Shown here: piece after piece, positions 20,501-26,552 of the stretch | How positions within the stretch are numbered: the stretch's first letter is position 1 | Layout of the letters: each line of letters begins with the position of its first letter | Source of the DNA: Verrucomicrobiia bacterium | GTDB lineage: Bacteria > Omnitrophota > Omnitrophia > Omnitrophales > Aquincolibacteriaceae | DNA: 55,145 nt | NCBI GenBank assembly: GCA_035495615.1 | Contig: DATJFP010000011.1 | Span: 1-55,145, forward strand | Reading direction: 5' to 3' | Program-made: the position numbers and the translations under genes | The notes under the pieces: model-generated | What the model saw: only the letters and a program-made list of their open reading frames with translations | Databases searched by the model: none | What the model was told of the DNA's origin: nothing

Positions 20501-23500
20501 GGAGAAATCTGCTGTTGCGGATCTTTGCCGGTGCGGGTGTTTTCCCCTGCGTCAAAAAGGCGGCATCCGTCAGATAGGCTCTCAATACCCTTTCTTTCTT
20601 CTCATCGGGATAAGATTCGATGCCGCCAAGCTCGAAGCCTTTCGAGAGCGCATAGTCTTCGAGCTGCCCCAGGCTCATGAGCGAAAGCTGTCCCTGGATC
20701 TCCGCCCGGCTCCGCATTTCGGCGCGCAGCTCCGATTTCCCGCCTTGGACCTGGGCGATGAAATCCGTCAGCTTCTTTTCGAGGCGTTCGGCCGAGCCTT
20801 CGTGCGCCTTCCGGTAATCTTGGCGCTGCGTCGAGGCGAAAAGTTCGTAGGCCCCGTCCAGGTTTCCCTGGATCGCGAGACGCGCGATTATGGCGGCCTC
20901 GGTTTCATGAGCGCCGTTGAACAGCTGGAGCGAAAGCATGGGCGTCAGCTCGGCCACGTCCTGTTCCGCGTTTCCGGAAAGCAGGTAAGAGACGTTATTG
21001 GTCCAATACTTGCTAAATTGCGCTTTTGTTTTGGTGACGCCGTCGCTTTTAGAGGACTCTTCGATATCGGGCTGAATCACGAAGTCCCGGTAATACGCCG
21101 TGACTTTGTCCCAATTCAAATCGTAGGCCCTGGCCAGGAGTTCCGAGTCCCCGCCTTCCTTGCGGTAAGCGCGGTCCGACTCGATCGCGCCGAATTTATC
21201 CACGAACATCAATTCCAGCTGCGGCACCAGCACGGGGATGCCTCCGAAATTCACGGTCTCGTAAGTGGAAAGCATCAGATCTTCCGGAAGCTTGTTGATG
21301 CCCTTGGTTTTGGTCGGCGGGTAGCGCTCCTGTTCGCTGAACACTTTGAGGAATGCCTCGGGATAAGGGATGTCGTCGCGCAGGCCGTACAGCTCAAAGT
21401 CGCTGTGCGCGCGCGAGGCAAAGTCCTGTTTCTTTTCGCGCGCCGCGACCTGCCCCTGCAGCGCCGCCTCCATGCCGGAACCCTTGCCCAGGAGATATTG
21501 CACTTCCCCGCGCTCATTTTTTTGCCGCCAGAGCGAGACCGCCAGATAAACCTTTTTCACGAAAAGATCGTCCGAGCCGTCCTCGCCGAGCGGCATCTGG
21601 ATATCGGCTTTTCTCGTGCTCTGATGCCAGGCCCGCAGGGCCTTGAGCTGCTCCGCGCTCAACTTGTCGCTGACCAGTCCGTTTTCGTCGATGGGCAGGG
21701 GCACAAGCACGCCGCCCTCCCCCGGAACGCCGGCCCTGAAAAACTCCCGCGCCGCGGCCACTTTCTCATCCAAACCCGCGGTGCGAAGCTCCGCATGCGG
21801 GGCCGCGCGGGCCGCCTGCAGGGCGTCCCACGCCTGGACTTTGACGCGCGCGTGCAGCTGGTCGAGAAGAAGGCGCGTCAGCGCGGGAGCTTCAGCGGCG
21901 TTTTCTCCGGCGACCGTGTCGTAAAAACGCAGGAGCATCCCGAGAATGATCGCGCCTCCGCTTTTCTGCATGTCGATCAGGTTGTCGCGAAAAGGCTTGG
22001 CTTTTTCCTGGTCGAGCTGCGTGGCCACCCTGTCGATGTCCGCCTCGAGCAGCTTCAGGTAATTCCGGATGACGGTGCCGTCGTTGGTGAAAGCGTCCCA
22101 GTCGTGGCTGCCGATTTCGAGATGGGCAGCGTCGAGGTCTTTGGGCCCGGCGATGTAAAAATTTTCCAGGATGTTGACGCCGCGGTCCACGTCCGCATAG
22201 CCGTCTTTCCAGAAGGAAAGGAGATAATCAACCGCGCTCTTGACCATGGCCTCGGCCAGGCCCTTGTTATTTTCGCGTAGGGCTTCGCGCAGGCGCGCCT
22301 TGAAAAACCATCCGGAAGGAACGAAGTCCTGCAGCACGCCGTAAACGGTCGCGGGCCCCAGGATCCACCACTGCCTCGCGGCGCGGGCCGCATTGCGGAA
22401 CGCGGTTTCGCCGATCACGCGGAAACGGATGCGCGGCCGGCGGTCCGGGTGCTGCGCGAAATACTGCTCGGCCGCGTCGTAACCCGGATGAAAGGCGCGG
22501 AGGCCGAACAGGGGGTAAAGCCCAAGACGCTGCAGCATCTTCCGAATCTCGCGCCTGATAAATCGGCGCAGCGCATCCGCCGCGGCGCCCGGCCATCCCA
22601 GCATCCGGCGCCAAAGCGGCACGGCCGGCGCCTGCGCGGACTCAAGCTTCCACCATTTCGAGGCCGGCGCCCTTTCCCCGTCCCACATCTTGAGCACGAG
22701 GTCCTTTTCCCGGGTCGGAAAAACCTGGGCATTGCCCTCGCTGGAAAAGGCCTTGTCCAGGTCCAGTTCCCTCACCGCATTCCAGACTTTGGAAGCCTCA
22801 TGCGTGGGGTCGAGAAAAAGTCCGGCGCGCGAATCCGGAACCTGCGTGTAATCATCCAGCGGCTGTTCCGAAGGCTCGATCGCGTGGCGCAGTTCCGCGC
22901 GCTGGCCGGTCTTGGCCGCCGCGCGGAGTTCCGGCTTTTCCGGAACTTCGCGGATAAGCGCGATTAATTTTCCGAGCTTGACGTTCGAATCGCGGAGGCT
23001 GGTAAGGCTTGTCCTGTGCTCGGCGGCAAGTTCCCGCGCCGAGGCTTCCGCTTTTCTTAGAGCCAAGAGGTCGCCGTCGTCGAGAAAGCCGGTCTTGTTG
23101 AAGACTGCGGAAAACTGCGTGTCGAGAGCCGTGTATTTGTCGGAGATGGAATGGATGACGAATTCCGCGTAATCGATTTCGCCGTAGGCCTCGCCCGCGG
23201 CTTTTTCCCAGCGCGCGAGCCAGGCTTCTGTTTTTGCTTCTTCCCCGAACCGCTCCGCCACTTCCCCCGGACTTTCCGCGACCATTTTCCGCGTCACCTT
23301 GATGATGCTGAGGCTCTCGGACAATTCCCGCGTCGCGGCTTCCAGTTCCAGAAGAAGCGGCTTGAATTGCGCGTAAACGGCATTGCCGGCCTGGAATGCT
23401 TTTAACTTTTGCAGGGTCCTGAGCGTCATCCGCGGAAGAGCGGCCAAGGGATGCTGCGCGAGCGCGGAACTTTCAAATCCGGCAAGGACCGCATTGAGGG

Positions 23501-25664
23501 TATCGAGATCGACCAGGCCCGGGTACGTCTTGAAAAAGTTCAAGGCATCCATGGTCTGCGTGAAATTGACCATCAAAATCACCTGGGAGAGGAAGAGCCC
23601 CAGGTCCACGCCGTCGGCAAGATCGAAATCCGCCCACTTTCTTACGGGGTTCGGGTTAAAGGCGGCCGCGTCGGTGCGAAGTTCTACAAGAAATTGCCGG
23701 AGCGTCTGGCCCGTCGCCTCGTACGGCTGATCCAAATCCACCCGCATTTCGGATTTCGGTGCCGCGGCCGGCGGCGCAAAGGTCATGCCCGAAGCCGCCA
23801 GGCCGTCCGGGCCCCACGAAAAGCGGGACGAGAATGAGCCGGGCGCGATTTGACCCGCGGTAAGGTCCGCGAGCGTCGCGGGCAGGAGCAGCTGCATGAT
23901 GTTTTGCTCCGAGAGCTGATTGCGGGACTTGAGGTCTTTCAATCCGGCAATGAATTTCTCGACGCGGCCGGCCAGCGCGTCGCGGTCTTTGTCGTGCGTC
24001 TTTTCGTCCATGAAGACCGTGTGGTCCGCCGCTTCATCGAGACGTCCGGACGCCGCAAGGTCGCGGATGATCTGGTCGCGCCATTCCTTGAGCATGCGCC
24101 CCTGGTCCGGCGCTTTCGCGAGCAGGCGGTCGCGCGCGGCGCGCACGAACGCCTTGTACACATCCACCTTGCCCTGTTCGGCCGTAAAATAATCCTTCCA
24201 CGACACCCAGCCGCGCATGTGGTCTTTGTAATGGATCTCCGCCGGAAGCGTGCTGATGTCCGGCATGATCAGGACATACGAAACGCCGCGGGCTTTCAGC
24301 CGCTCGACCAGTCCCTCGGTGTGGAAACCGCCCGCGACAAAAAGCACGGTGCCGCTTCCCTTGCGCGCATTCATGAGAGGCGCCAGATTTTTCACGAACG
24401 CGGCGTCGCGCTTTTCCGCGTTGCGGTAAAAAGCGGTCTGAGCCCCCATCTTCGCGTAAACGCCGGCGGCATCCGCCATGGGCCGGTTCTGGATGTCTTC
24501 CCATTGGCGCCGGCTGAGCTGCAGCTGCGCGAGGCTCTTGAGAAGCCCGAGCACGTTCTCGCGCGCGTCGAGCGCACGGTCTTCCGCGCCTTTGAAAAGC
24601 CCCTGCTTGACCTGGCCGACGTAGCTTTCGAATTGATCGAAAAAGCGGGTGCCTTCGATGTCCTTCATGCGCTTCTGGCGCTTCATGACATGTTTAAGCG
24701 CGTCGGAAACCGGAAAGGCAATGCCGTTTTCCTGGGCCAGCCGCGAAAGAGTGAGGCCGAACTCCTGGGCCGTGATCTGCGAGAGCTGGAAGGCCTGGAA
24801 TTTTTCGTTGAACGCGGCGCGGGCCTTGGCGTCCCCCCGCTTGTCGAGCGCGCGTTTGATCTCCGCCGCCCATTTCTTGACTTCGATGTCCAGCGCGGCC
24901 GCGTCGGGCGCAGCCTCGCTTTCCTCGAGGATGAGCAGCAGCTCGCTGCCCGGCGCGGGCCTTTTGATTTGCGCGAGGGTGCGCAGCACCTGCAGCAGGT
25001 CGGATTTGTCCTTTTCGAAGTCGCGCACCGCGCGGCTGACTTTCAGGAGATCCGGAGCGTAATTTTTTTCCTGCGCCGCTATGACTTCTTTTTCCAGCGC
25101 GTCCAGCCGGGCCGTGATCTCCCCGCTTTCGGACAGGGACTGCAGAAAAGCCGCGTAGCCTTCTTCGTAAAGAGACCAATCCTCCACGCCTTCGTAACGG
25201 GCCTGGCGCTCGTTGAAAATCGCGGCCATGCTGGTGCCGGTCAGTTCGCCGTTTTCAAGATAGCCCTTGAAGACTTGCTTGAGGAGGTCCGGGTCCGGAA
25301 AGCTGCGGAAAAGGAGCGGGTTCAGCCGAGACGAGGCCCCTTCCAGCGCGATCGTGTCCAGGCCGTAAGTTTTTTCGAAGTAATCGATCAGATTGCGAAT
25401 GCTTCGCTGGGCCTGCGGAACGCCGTGCGCGTCCTGCACGAGGATGACCGTGCCCGCGCCGGGTTTGCCCGCGTAAAATTCCTGGATCTGGCCGATGTTC
25501 TTGGGGACCTGGATCTTGGCGATTTCGGGAAAGGCGGGAGAAGCGAGTTCGGGTTCGGCCGCGGACAGGATCTTTGCCGGGCCCACGCTCGTCAGGAAGA
25601 ACACGCTCCCCATGAAGGCAGCAACCGCCCGGGTCACAAAACGGCGGTAAAACAGAACGACCAT
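8562..25664 (-). CDS. Giant 5700-residue multi-domain exported or membrane protein with ELR-motif-separated modules
   Basis: One uninterrupted frame of 5700 codons has a good ribosome site (GAGGTGAAGGA) and an N-terminal signal or anchor (about 10-36). In order I see: a TraB/ChaN-like domain (about 65-470); helical modules; a possible kinase-like fold (about 985-1190); a possible nucleotidyltransferase-like part (about 1410-1515); two membrane helices (about 1728-1782); a zincin-type HELGH (2085); a possible ADP-ribosyltransferase-like part (about 2615-2760); FHA domain 1 (about 2835-2915); a second zincin HETGH (3510); FHA 2 (about 4510-4600); an HExxGH motif (4820); FHA 3 (about 5085-5170); and a helical C-terminus. 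Short motifs of the form [KR]-[ASP]-E-L-R lie between these modules. FHA and HExxH assignments are seen directly; kinase, nucleotidyltransferase and ART readings are weak inferences. It is either a very large structural or effector protein, or a polyprotein cut at the ELR sites. No homologous gene name is warranted. Confidence 0.9.
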   Translation of the reverse strand: MVVLFYRRFVTRAVAAFMGSVFFLTSVGPAKILSAAEPELASPAFPEIAKIQVPKNIGQIQEFYAGKPGAGTVILVQDAHGVPQAQRSIRNLIDYFEKTYGLDTIALEGASSRLNPLLFRSFPDPDLLKQVFKGYLENGELTGTSMAAIFNERQARYEGVEDWSLYEEGYAAFLQSLSESGEITARLDALEKEVIAAQEKNYAPDLLKVSRAVRDFEKDKSDLLQVLRTLAQIKRPAPGSELLLILEESEAAPDAAALDIEVKKWAAEIKRALDKRGDAKARAAFNEKFQAFQLSQITAQEFGLTLSRLAQENGIAFPVSDALKHVMKRQKRMKDIEGTRFFDQFESYVGQVKQGLFKGAEDRALDARENVLGLLKSLAQLQLSRRQWEDIQNRPMADAAGVYAKMGAQTAFYRNAEKRDAAFVKNLAPLMNARKGSGTVLFVAGGFHTEGLVERLKARGVSYVLIMPDISTLPAEIHYKDHMRGWVSWKDYFTAEQGKVDVYKAFVRAARDRLLAKAPDQGRMLKEWRDQIIRDLAASGRLDEAADHTVFMDEKTHDKDRDALAGRVEKFIAGLKDLKSRNQLSEQNIMQLLLPATLADLTAGQIAPGSFSSRFSWGPDGLAASGMTFAPPAAAPKSEMRVDLDQPYEATGQTLRQFLVELRTDAAAFNPNPVRKWADFDLADGVDLGLFLSQVILMVNFTQTMDALNFFKTYPGLVDLDTLNAVLAGFESSALAQHPLAALPRMTLRTLQKLKAFQAGNAVYAQFKPLLLELEAATRELSESLSIIKVTRKMVAESPGEVAERFGEEAKTEAWLARWEKAAGEAYGEIDYAEFVIHSISDKYTALDTQFSAVFNKTGFLDDGDLLALRKAEASARELAAEHRTSLTSLRDSNVKLGKLIALIREVPEKPELRAAAKTGQRAELRHAIEPSEQPLDDYTQVPDSRAGLFLDPTHEASKVWNAVRELDLDKAFSSEGNAQVFPTREKDLVLKMWDGERAPASKWWKLESAQAPAVPLWRRMLGWPGAAADALRRFIRREIRKMLQRLGLYPLFGLRAFHPGYDAAEQYFAQHPDRRPRIRFRVIGETAFRNAARAARQWWILGPATVYGVLQDFVPSGWFFKARLREALRENNKGLAEAMVKSAVDYLLSFWKDGYADVDRGVNILENFYIAGPKDLDAAHLEIGSHDWDAFTNDGTVIRNYLKLLEADIDRVATQLDQEKAKPFRDNLIDMQKSGGAIILGMLLRFYDTVAGENAAEAPALTRLLLDQLHARVKVQAWDALQAARAAPHAELRTAGLDEKVAAAREFFRAGVPGEGGVLVPLPIDENGLVSDKLSAEQLKALRAWHQSTRKADIQMPLGEDGSDDLFVKKVYLAVSLWRQKNERGEVQYLLGKGSGMEAALQGQVAAREKKQDFASRAHSDFELYGLRDDIPYPEAFLKVFSEQERYPPTKTKGINKLPEDLMLSTYETVNFGGIPVLVPQLELMFVDKFGAIESDRAYRKEGGDSELLARAYDLNWDKVTAYYRDFVIQPDIEESSKSDGVTKTKAQFSKYWTNNVSYLLSGNAEQDVAELTPMLSLQLFNGAHETEAAIIARLAIQGNLDGAYELFASTQRQDYRKAHEGSAERLEKKLTDFIAQVQGGKSELRAEMRSRAEIQGQLSLMSLGQLEDYALSKGFELGGIESYPDEKKERVLRAYLTDAAFLTQGKTPAPAKIRNSRFLRLIQRTFNFLPIAFFTYLIIGTEIAAFHLVLPQLIQKAGPLPFQILVSILWVGQMFVGLLVMKFGLRTMWNGFTFLFRHPTLGSFMTSRAAMDVPGARRSFEKNMREGTAFVTAAKYRAHTAGLLSFLAEDWEKPFESLPPEARRGYGFAVAYFAQAQEGENFLNLVESRLKSGLKDRDSEDPLRALHYRAGIWLGGAFRAIRDVLARAGDAESNRKAEALIVAVAQAEGPEEVTGLLEKMLAGRQTAALPRRVELRAADEAGMKWLGEIHPKVREALDGMIAGEPEIRALLQEVTSRGARVFVMNDDLIGATGMTKLDASHLELVEKLVGKEAMGDLKAGDYFFNAESVNFLYPPLAFSLFSHELGHILAEKEGRITDKGQKDLNLWAAKQGEAWGETASLLMNTLADFTVTELLDEKGYSKAAASYPAVYPASVKERIVEEEKVEPGETPQPNPLRFLLRYAGGPALQEVKEPARKEEIRKAAFEKFAGAEAGLAGPAQEEIFRIFENELLPVLAGGRWMAAGALDKTLGRLQELFTEDGQFRRAELRTSAVPGPAVLKGENPDEIKIGENSILLTGMTPAKLALAINQALQGQNNVYAVGIDSPAKLSFFSGSESALVENGDEADKIVPPLKKAVEAVLGREVEGKAEGGSNGVAVVGGIRASRQAPRMLARTLNGAFAGWPETADKRIGAVVFARTGAREKVEIIYGGQRFEASALTRDAVFDALQEALKSELRAAEPLDLNTVLGFEHPEKMESIRAKYPDLYNAYLEATRQVFNGDYENALDTIMAFEWGHLVRTGREVLGKAVQSAHVKFLDLQQGWGQSLSLKAGFDDLLASIQSGKKLDFSVPRQPQNLGEYLDGLKNESDEIYFASLIVLLIKENSTRSREASLAGYADGDTVFYSGRAAGNALTILQEGAVKSGKDYEFGGFNGIYMAGAFDQGWVYFLKKNYPMALGFKKSMMQRLGAGLYGGEWLVRKYKGYFDPYAPVKNFDLSDLGAVVFKDEAARAEFEALAGTAAAKLFRGAEVAIGFETIDKKAELRDTGSGVKADRRLQWGDTSPPVKFNTNTRMTVTVLPSGTRAETNLFSLRLKDPATGTFELTARAPRVAEGGTQLNPEETILLRPGQSYRIGRSSYNNYVVDELEMPFVSRFHGVLTIHPGGWAVYRDAGSLYGSGLKVTGAADILEDEGPQNKKPVRRPVSKAEQDLRSDMSQLSLDMSVISRESMSQAGHSQIFNYSPEKQLEWNQALSELLVIRADFMSLKAREDEIRAKDETGDVPYLFAYGKVLIDDKLFGNPAQPYYYRKQGSRPNEAAIRAAKSALLIVTELQKRAGIVKSELRAADPAFESKLTAFLEGTGTYPASEGVLTEAMVQRLKQQAAAAEGRSLQERERALDAVAALAHAKNEQVLTLDFLEEFLPRAREIEVLQGADGASYRIPYRSMEILLDLARFNAENAAVMESDRFTRLVGNLDKDAATLNDIEDKLPALFPEPGAAETLAQRINQLRRSLAFILHYSSQYQITKGPRAALANPALWAGKRPAEIMADLAKIYKKVPAALGQPGAAEAWANVPEAAVPALYLLLQRNVRAELPAAQRLYYALKGKLGGEAALRKALAADRFEVLSKIGTLTDADAKTGRGRALVENEKKAASWNAAASLQEALALFPNAGLEDKVDLAALFYAERYHIRLSLFTQPAGVWDKPPLDWNNKPIVLLNTPQQDGGADFRRLLEKLQEWSGVFDGIDPGLLLLNPSLTRLEVVGKGRARHRSVEKAILLQLADNARTAWHETGHTLDPNYLGDPYYMTDKVHESLQAFAARNQDKGYRYENREDFKAFLQQFYERRRSAWAILFRAPAYYDAQYAAQKRQDFWPAFLEVLKREKEEVKASFALLDRTAEADIDKWYEDVAEAIIRRYWNVRRDSEQKAIRDDLIEEIHEDLRDALKTVRANGRLDMHVNYVYNVPGHDSNIGIVTDPLIDARLRASYNEWWADFFLQEDAALEAADPEAHELRTILFGRYQGHLPEGLPFADEIEELPVAEEFKEPGEGAKPELRTKASREAAAQAVPETAKAELRANELVPVRQTPAALQITEIMSPDGTIQDAAAQLPQYEARIRDVQAVGPFNWPVAEIEAQLNKNGALNGKPLREVLAINVKAVLDRGHTPEQLARVLERIMELLPPAEGPIRSGHTTVGASQIPALGEARTEKFYISTSGVTDGSLHYFVTNLETGARIHFVDYPSQDIPFHASMIRAAGLFYDNTANRLGDMQDLIDAFYPDAARDVILRARRGEAVEIDSVEGLQRLERLYRQNREAFDQAAAHVTIVLRSPAAQLYYTRDFLSDRNPAEVEQNAERQQALERIAVSYQLELKIKDDVDASAVYELWRASRKAGSREPLPLPEEFWLGPNATYAGDVLDHVYKFDPRLIDRIRFADGLKAVPWKQFSAIRLGFIAKRADDSPQERFLKLLEARYKKEVNPEEPAPIPAPAQLPAPAGTLGETQSALAAVLEKGTAEDMEALRDILFADLVRPVPLFGEDLVSLTIARLGDPDAEQRANASLVLSELTGAKNLAVTRPAVFTGLLQALRARTLQDGSGATLFLHAAADVFDYAPELAADASVRRLLDEMSRDLNDGALLQRFRDADEDADYKLRNGLDRYKMALSRAVYHGIPEGIDFLQRQLEKTRGALSSAGKLDQELNYRLTDIRDNLTFAQDAAQVQERGGRPYHSFMSSREVALIQDVRREAMRAQREKGPMDPGRLLQSLDRFVKSELRTDAPREEIPAPRRPEAREVTDKRVFVIGPFHFKIRLVGEEVQILLGKDVVVRKVLTDGGQGLTIGSSTEVKPDFLIDSRRVSKLHAFIYRKGNQYFLEDAGSTNGTLIVNEGNIQKTELQFTAPEPDLSSVVDSMADIIIPQEAQEDVKQKVFAVGTEFQALPLDANGHVDLVKALKPSDDKIPKGAELVTEVRNYVLRYVKDTDEAKKQTAALQNLDRLKEFPELLGYMERARRANVLLVIGRPIETRKDFEKKFIPYLKELLGIFEEMPQELLWEITGPLGWEVVQTKEGHFGYQGMEDSMVGGGAGMTVMFDNLAEENQLENTVVHEVLGHKRHNSKRMVFELAPNQIRRRGGADDWEIVMSGEGWARIAALNGVRSVIPLTKDLEEAIDKQYSIAFAAHELQTDKMPQLKPQKILDIMRKLFQHALLYHQDLREIVAFATADDDLAAQKKKDKEIRNDRFKLEPTRRVLLETNLRVGSIPVDPANKVYAAYEYNGLPRRVKSIGQGILPTYTKHFFRNIGTDEAPKWQEVTFDTKARQWAAVPGEPEAPAAPLGQAAPQAAEQQKELPRTLPDVNPLEVTVDSYSIGTVAFKVAQILHEGSPAIILVREDNIRKPVSGPKTVTPSNPMRLGKAPDNDLVILGPTVSRYHAQIREVDGEYFLVDMDSTNGVVHYPKAGKEGKKQKSIKLIFTVAPLQPPGKAELRTQQETAQAFERVVQNAKLLQAKLAGMVTDFEARGYRWMKGEDGEIERFIAGLSELEKFNLAFLVDPKPATLQVLGDNFQRIVNRDMNIPGLLFHPSTAGDFGELNERVQELAAAIRDWLRERAKGFAFQALEYAAYDLNRNFPSPLNEALKHVDDAQRGLRAGDFAAAQAAVGRARDAIRYLQEPPGMKSLDDAFLLFELLKGFGALDQAARPAELRGQGQTDAALAASKQVIRVLSKNGGATRAELREAAERTAVVLNQEQIEIDAFVERLRSLARVADGGESLMAQDVYERGIEFLLGQLSAYLQTRPLRKGFTVALDLPSSSDLKMYADPVKELESYIGRMVVRGQVKGPDAQALIEVLGARLSRVSSFRQVRPIGDQRVVPGISPAVLGEIPNEFFFDVNLEADAEVRDPRVRTYAALLQLVVGIMAASEINDPNELKVPGERLKGTLLKHFALFAQYQDGRIFNFSGPQSVSISLSTLAGLLSTQFFANEVLKASA
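10160..10410 (-). other. Giant protein: FHA domain 3
   Basis: Residues about 5085-5170: MRLGKAPDNDLVI, PTVSRYHAQI and YFLVDMDSTNGV are near-canonical FHA strands. The domain ends shortly before the ELR motif at 5197. Confidence 0.9.
11070..11330 (-). other. Giant protein: HExxGH motif module (DPP III-like)
   Basis: NTVVHEVLGHKRHN has HEVLGH at residues 4820-4825. The HExxGH spacing with one extra residue is the hallmark of M49 (dipeptidyl peptidase III) metallopeptidases. SGEGWARIAA 38 residues later could hold the zinc-binding Glu. Confidence 0.45.
11862..12130 (-). other. Giant protein: FHA domain 2
   Basis: Residues about 4510-4600: LTIGSSTEVKPDFLID, RRVSKLHAFIY and YFLEDAGSTNGTLI are near-canonical FHA strands with the conserved Ser, Lys-x-His and STNGT. 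Confidence 0.88.
14349..16478 (-). other. Giant protein: large module with second zincin motif (HETGH)
   Basis: This is one of the longest stretches between ELR motifs (E3063 to E3773). TAWHETGHTLDPNYLG has HETGH at 3510-3514, and YNEWWADFF near 3710 offers a downstream Glu that could be the third zinc ligand. Much of the rest is helical. Confidence 0.5.
16920..17162 (-). other. Giant protein: FHA domain 1
   Basis: Residues about 2835-2915: SYRIGRSSYNN, then PFVSRFHGVLTI and WAVYRDAGSLYGSGLKV match the GRS...SR.H...D..S.NG pattern of FHA phosphothreonine-binding domains, although the final NG is replaced. Confidence 0.75.
17376..17830 (-). other. Giant protein: possible ADP-ribosyltransferase-like fold
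   Basis: DTVFYSGRAAGNALTILQEG followed by YEFGGFNGIYMAGAFDQG echoes the PARP/ART pattern (YHGT..N..SIL..G, then FG.GIY.A). The module ends at the ELR motif at residue 2764. Catalytic residues cannot be confirmed. Confidence 0.3.
18861..19739 (-). other. Giant protein: zincin-like module 1 (HELGH)
   Basis: FSHELGHILAEKEGR carries HELGH at residues 2085-2089, within a module bounded by ELR motifs at 1976 and 2269. GEAWGETASLL about 35 residues later could supply the third zinc ligand Glu. Confidence 0.6.
20310..20490 (-). other. Giant protein: internal pair of transmembrane helices
   Basis: Two strongly hydrophobic stretches near residues 1728-1750 and 1760-1782 are separated by a short polar turn. 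They would form a helical hairpin in a membrane, far from the N-terminal anchor. Confidence 0.7.
21120..21430 (-). other. Giant protein: possible AbiEii-like nucleotidyltransferase part
   Basis: SRAHSDFELYGL, then IPVLVPQLELMFVDKFGA and KEGGDSELLARAYDLNWDKV, resemble the layout of MNT/AbiEii nucleotidyltransferases (acidic strand, then a Lys-containing helix and a DxxD-type helix). The G-S-x-DxD core is not clearly present. Confidence 0.25.
22080..22730 (-). other. Giant protein: possible protein-kinase-like fold
   Basis: DLVLKMW (about 990) could be the beta-3 lysine strand, DRGVNILENF (about 1160) a catalytic loop with Asn, and GSHDWDAF (about 1184) a DFG-like metal site. The order and spacing fit a divergent kinase or aminoglycoside-phosphotransferase fold, but the HRD motif is not canonical. 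Confidence 0.25.
24260..25455 (-). other. Giant protein: TraB/ChaN-like domain
   Basis: VILVQDAHGVPQAQ near residue 72, DTIALEGAS near 103 and TVLFVAGGFHTEGL near 440 resemble the conserved GxxH-type strands of the TraB/TIKI/ChaN/EreA superfamily, whose members are metal-dependent hydrolases or haem-binding proteins. A long helical insertion separates the halves, as in the superfamily. Confidence 0.55.
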
Positions 25665-25841
25665 TCCTTCACCTCAAATGGTTGGTATTCCCCCTTTTGG
25701 CACTCTATTTAAAAAGTACCACCCCTCTTATATATATCAAAGAAGGCCACCGAAATTCTCAATCTATCAATTCATAGCATTATTATGCACAGGAAACGGA
25801 GGGTCTGACGGCAAACATTGCCGGGAACAGGGGTTAGCGGC
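25665..25841. other. Intergenic region upstream of giant gene
   Basis: This 177-base AT-rich gap follows the phosphoesterase gene and precedes the giant gene. A weak minus-strand promoter candidate (TTGAGA, 17 bases, TGATAT, then a TA-rich run) could drive the giant gene with a leader of roughly 70 bases. No convincing terminator was seen. Confidence 0.35.
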
Positions 25842-26552
25842 TCAAGCCGCTTTGCGGTGGGATGGAGCCGTTTTCCGGCCCGAAGATTTTTTGCGGGACT
25901 GCCAAACAGCCTCGGGTTTTTGGGCCATTTCGGCTATCGTTTTTCCGCTGAGGACCGAACGCGGCAGGGCTTTGACCGGATCTTTTTTTCCGGAAGAAGA
26001 CGCCTCTTTCATTTTGACCAGAAGCCAGGAGCGCCGGTCCGCTCCCACGCGCGTCAGCGCAAAAACGCCGTGCAGCTTCTGCCCGTTGAGCTTGAACCGG
26101 ATGTGGCCGCGTTCGATTCCCTCTTCCAGCGTCAGAGGCCGGGACTTGTCGTGAGTCTGATTTTCATAAAAGCCCAGGTCCCAGACGATGACCGGCCCGG
26201 CCCCGTATTGGTTTTCCGGAATGATGCCTTCGAAGCGCGCGTACTCCAGCGGATGGTCCTCGGTCTGCATGGCCAGGCGTTTGACCAAGGGGTCCATCGA
26301 CGGTCCTTTCGGAACCGCCCAGGATTTCAGGACGCCTTCGGCTTCGAGCCGGAAATCATAATGCAGCGCCGTGGCGTCGTGCTTTTGAATCACGTAAAGC
26401 GGCGGATGTTGGGACGATCCGGCCCGTTCCGCCTTGCCTTCGGGCTCCGGCGTGATCTTGAAGGATCTTTTTTTCCAGTAAGGGGCCAGACGCGAAACCA
26501 TTTGCGGCTTTTTCCGGGTCCGGCCCGTCTTTTTCGCGCGACTCGCCATCAT
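25842..26552 (-). CDS. LigD-type 3'-phosphoesterase (DNA end processing)
   Basis: The 236-residue protein is the phosphoesterase domain of LigD as a separate gene. It trims 3' ribonucleotides and phosphates from broken ends before ligation. Signature residues are present: HYDFRLE (H64, D66), SWAVPKGPS, DHPLEYARFEG (H100) and GAGPVIVWD. The first 35 residues are basic and probably bind DNA. The ATG overlaps the Ku stop (ATGATG), giving translational coupling, and it ends the four-gene end-joining operon. Confidence 0.95.
   Translation of the reverse strand: MMASRAKKTGRTRKKPQMVSRLAPYWKKRSFKITPEPEGKAERAGSSQHPPLYVIQKHDATALHYDFRLEAEGVLKSWAVPKGPSMDPLVKRLAMQTEDHPLEYARFEGIIPENQYGAGPVIVWDLGFYENQTHDKSRPLTLEEGIERGHIRFKLNGQKLHGVFALTRVGADRRSWLLVKMKEASSSGKKDPVKALPRSVLSGKTIAEMAQKPEAVWQSRKKSSGRKTAPSHRKAA

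Larger units (their letters stand above)
9324..23756 (-). repeat. Recurrent ELR linker motif within the giant protein
   Basis: Copies of E-L-R (once E-M-R) occur with E at residues 639, 661, 912, 924, 1292, 1645, 1976, 2269, 2457, 2764, 3063, 3773, 3794, 4489, 5197, 5414 and 5445. In most the preceding two residues are K or R plus A, S or P, and the next residue is A or T. DNA spelling differs between copies (GAG or GAA, CTG, CTC or TTG, CGC, CGG or AGG), so selection acts on protein, not DNA. Spacing is mostly 190-710 residues and falls between recognisable domains. At random I would expect only a few E-L-R triplets in 5700 residues. Confidence 0.8.
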
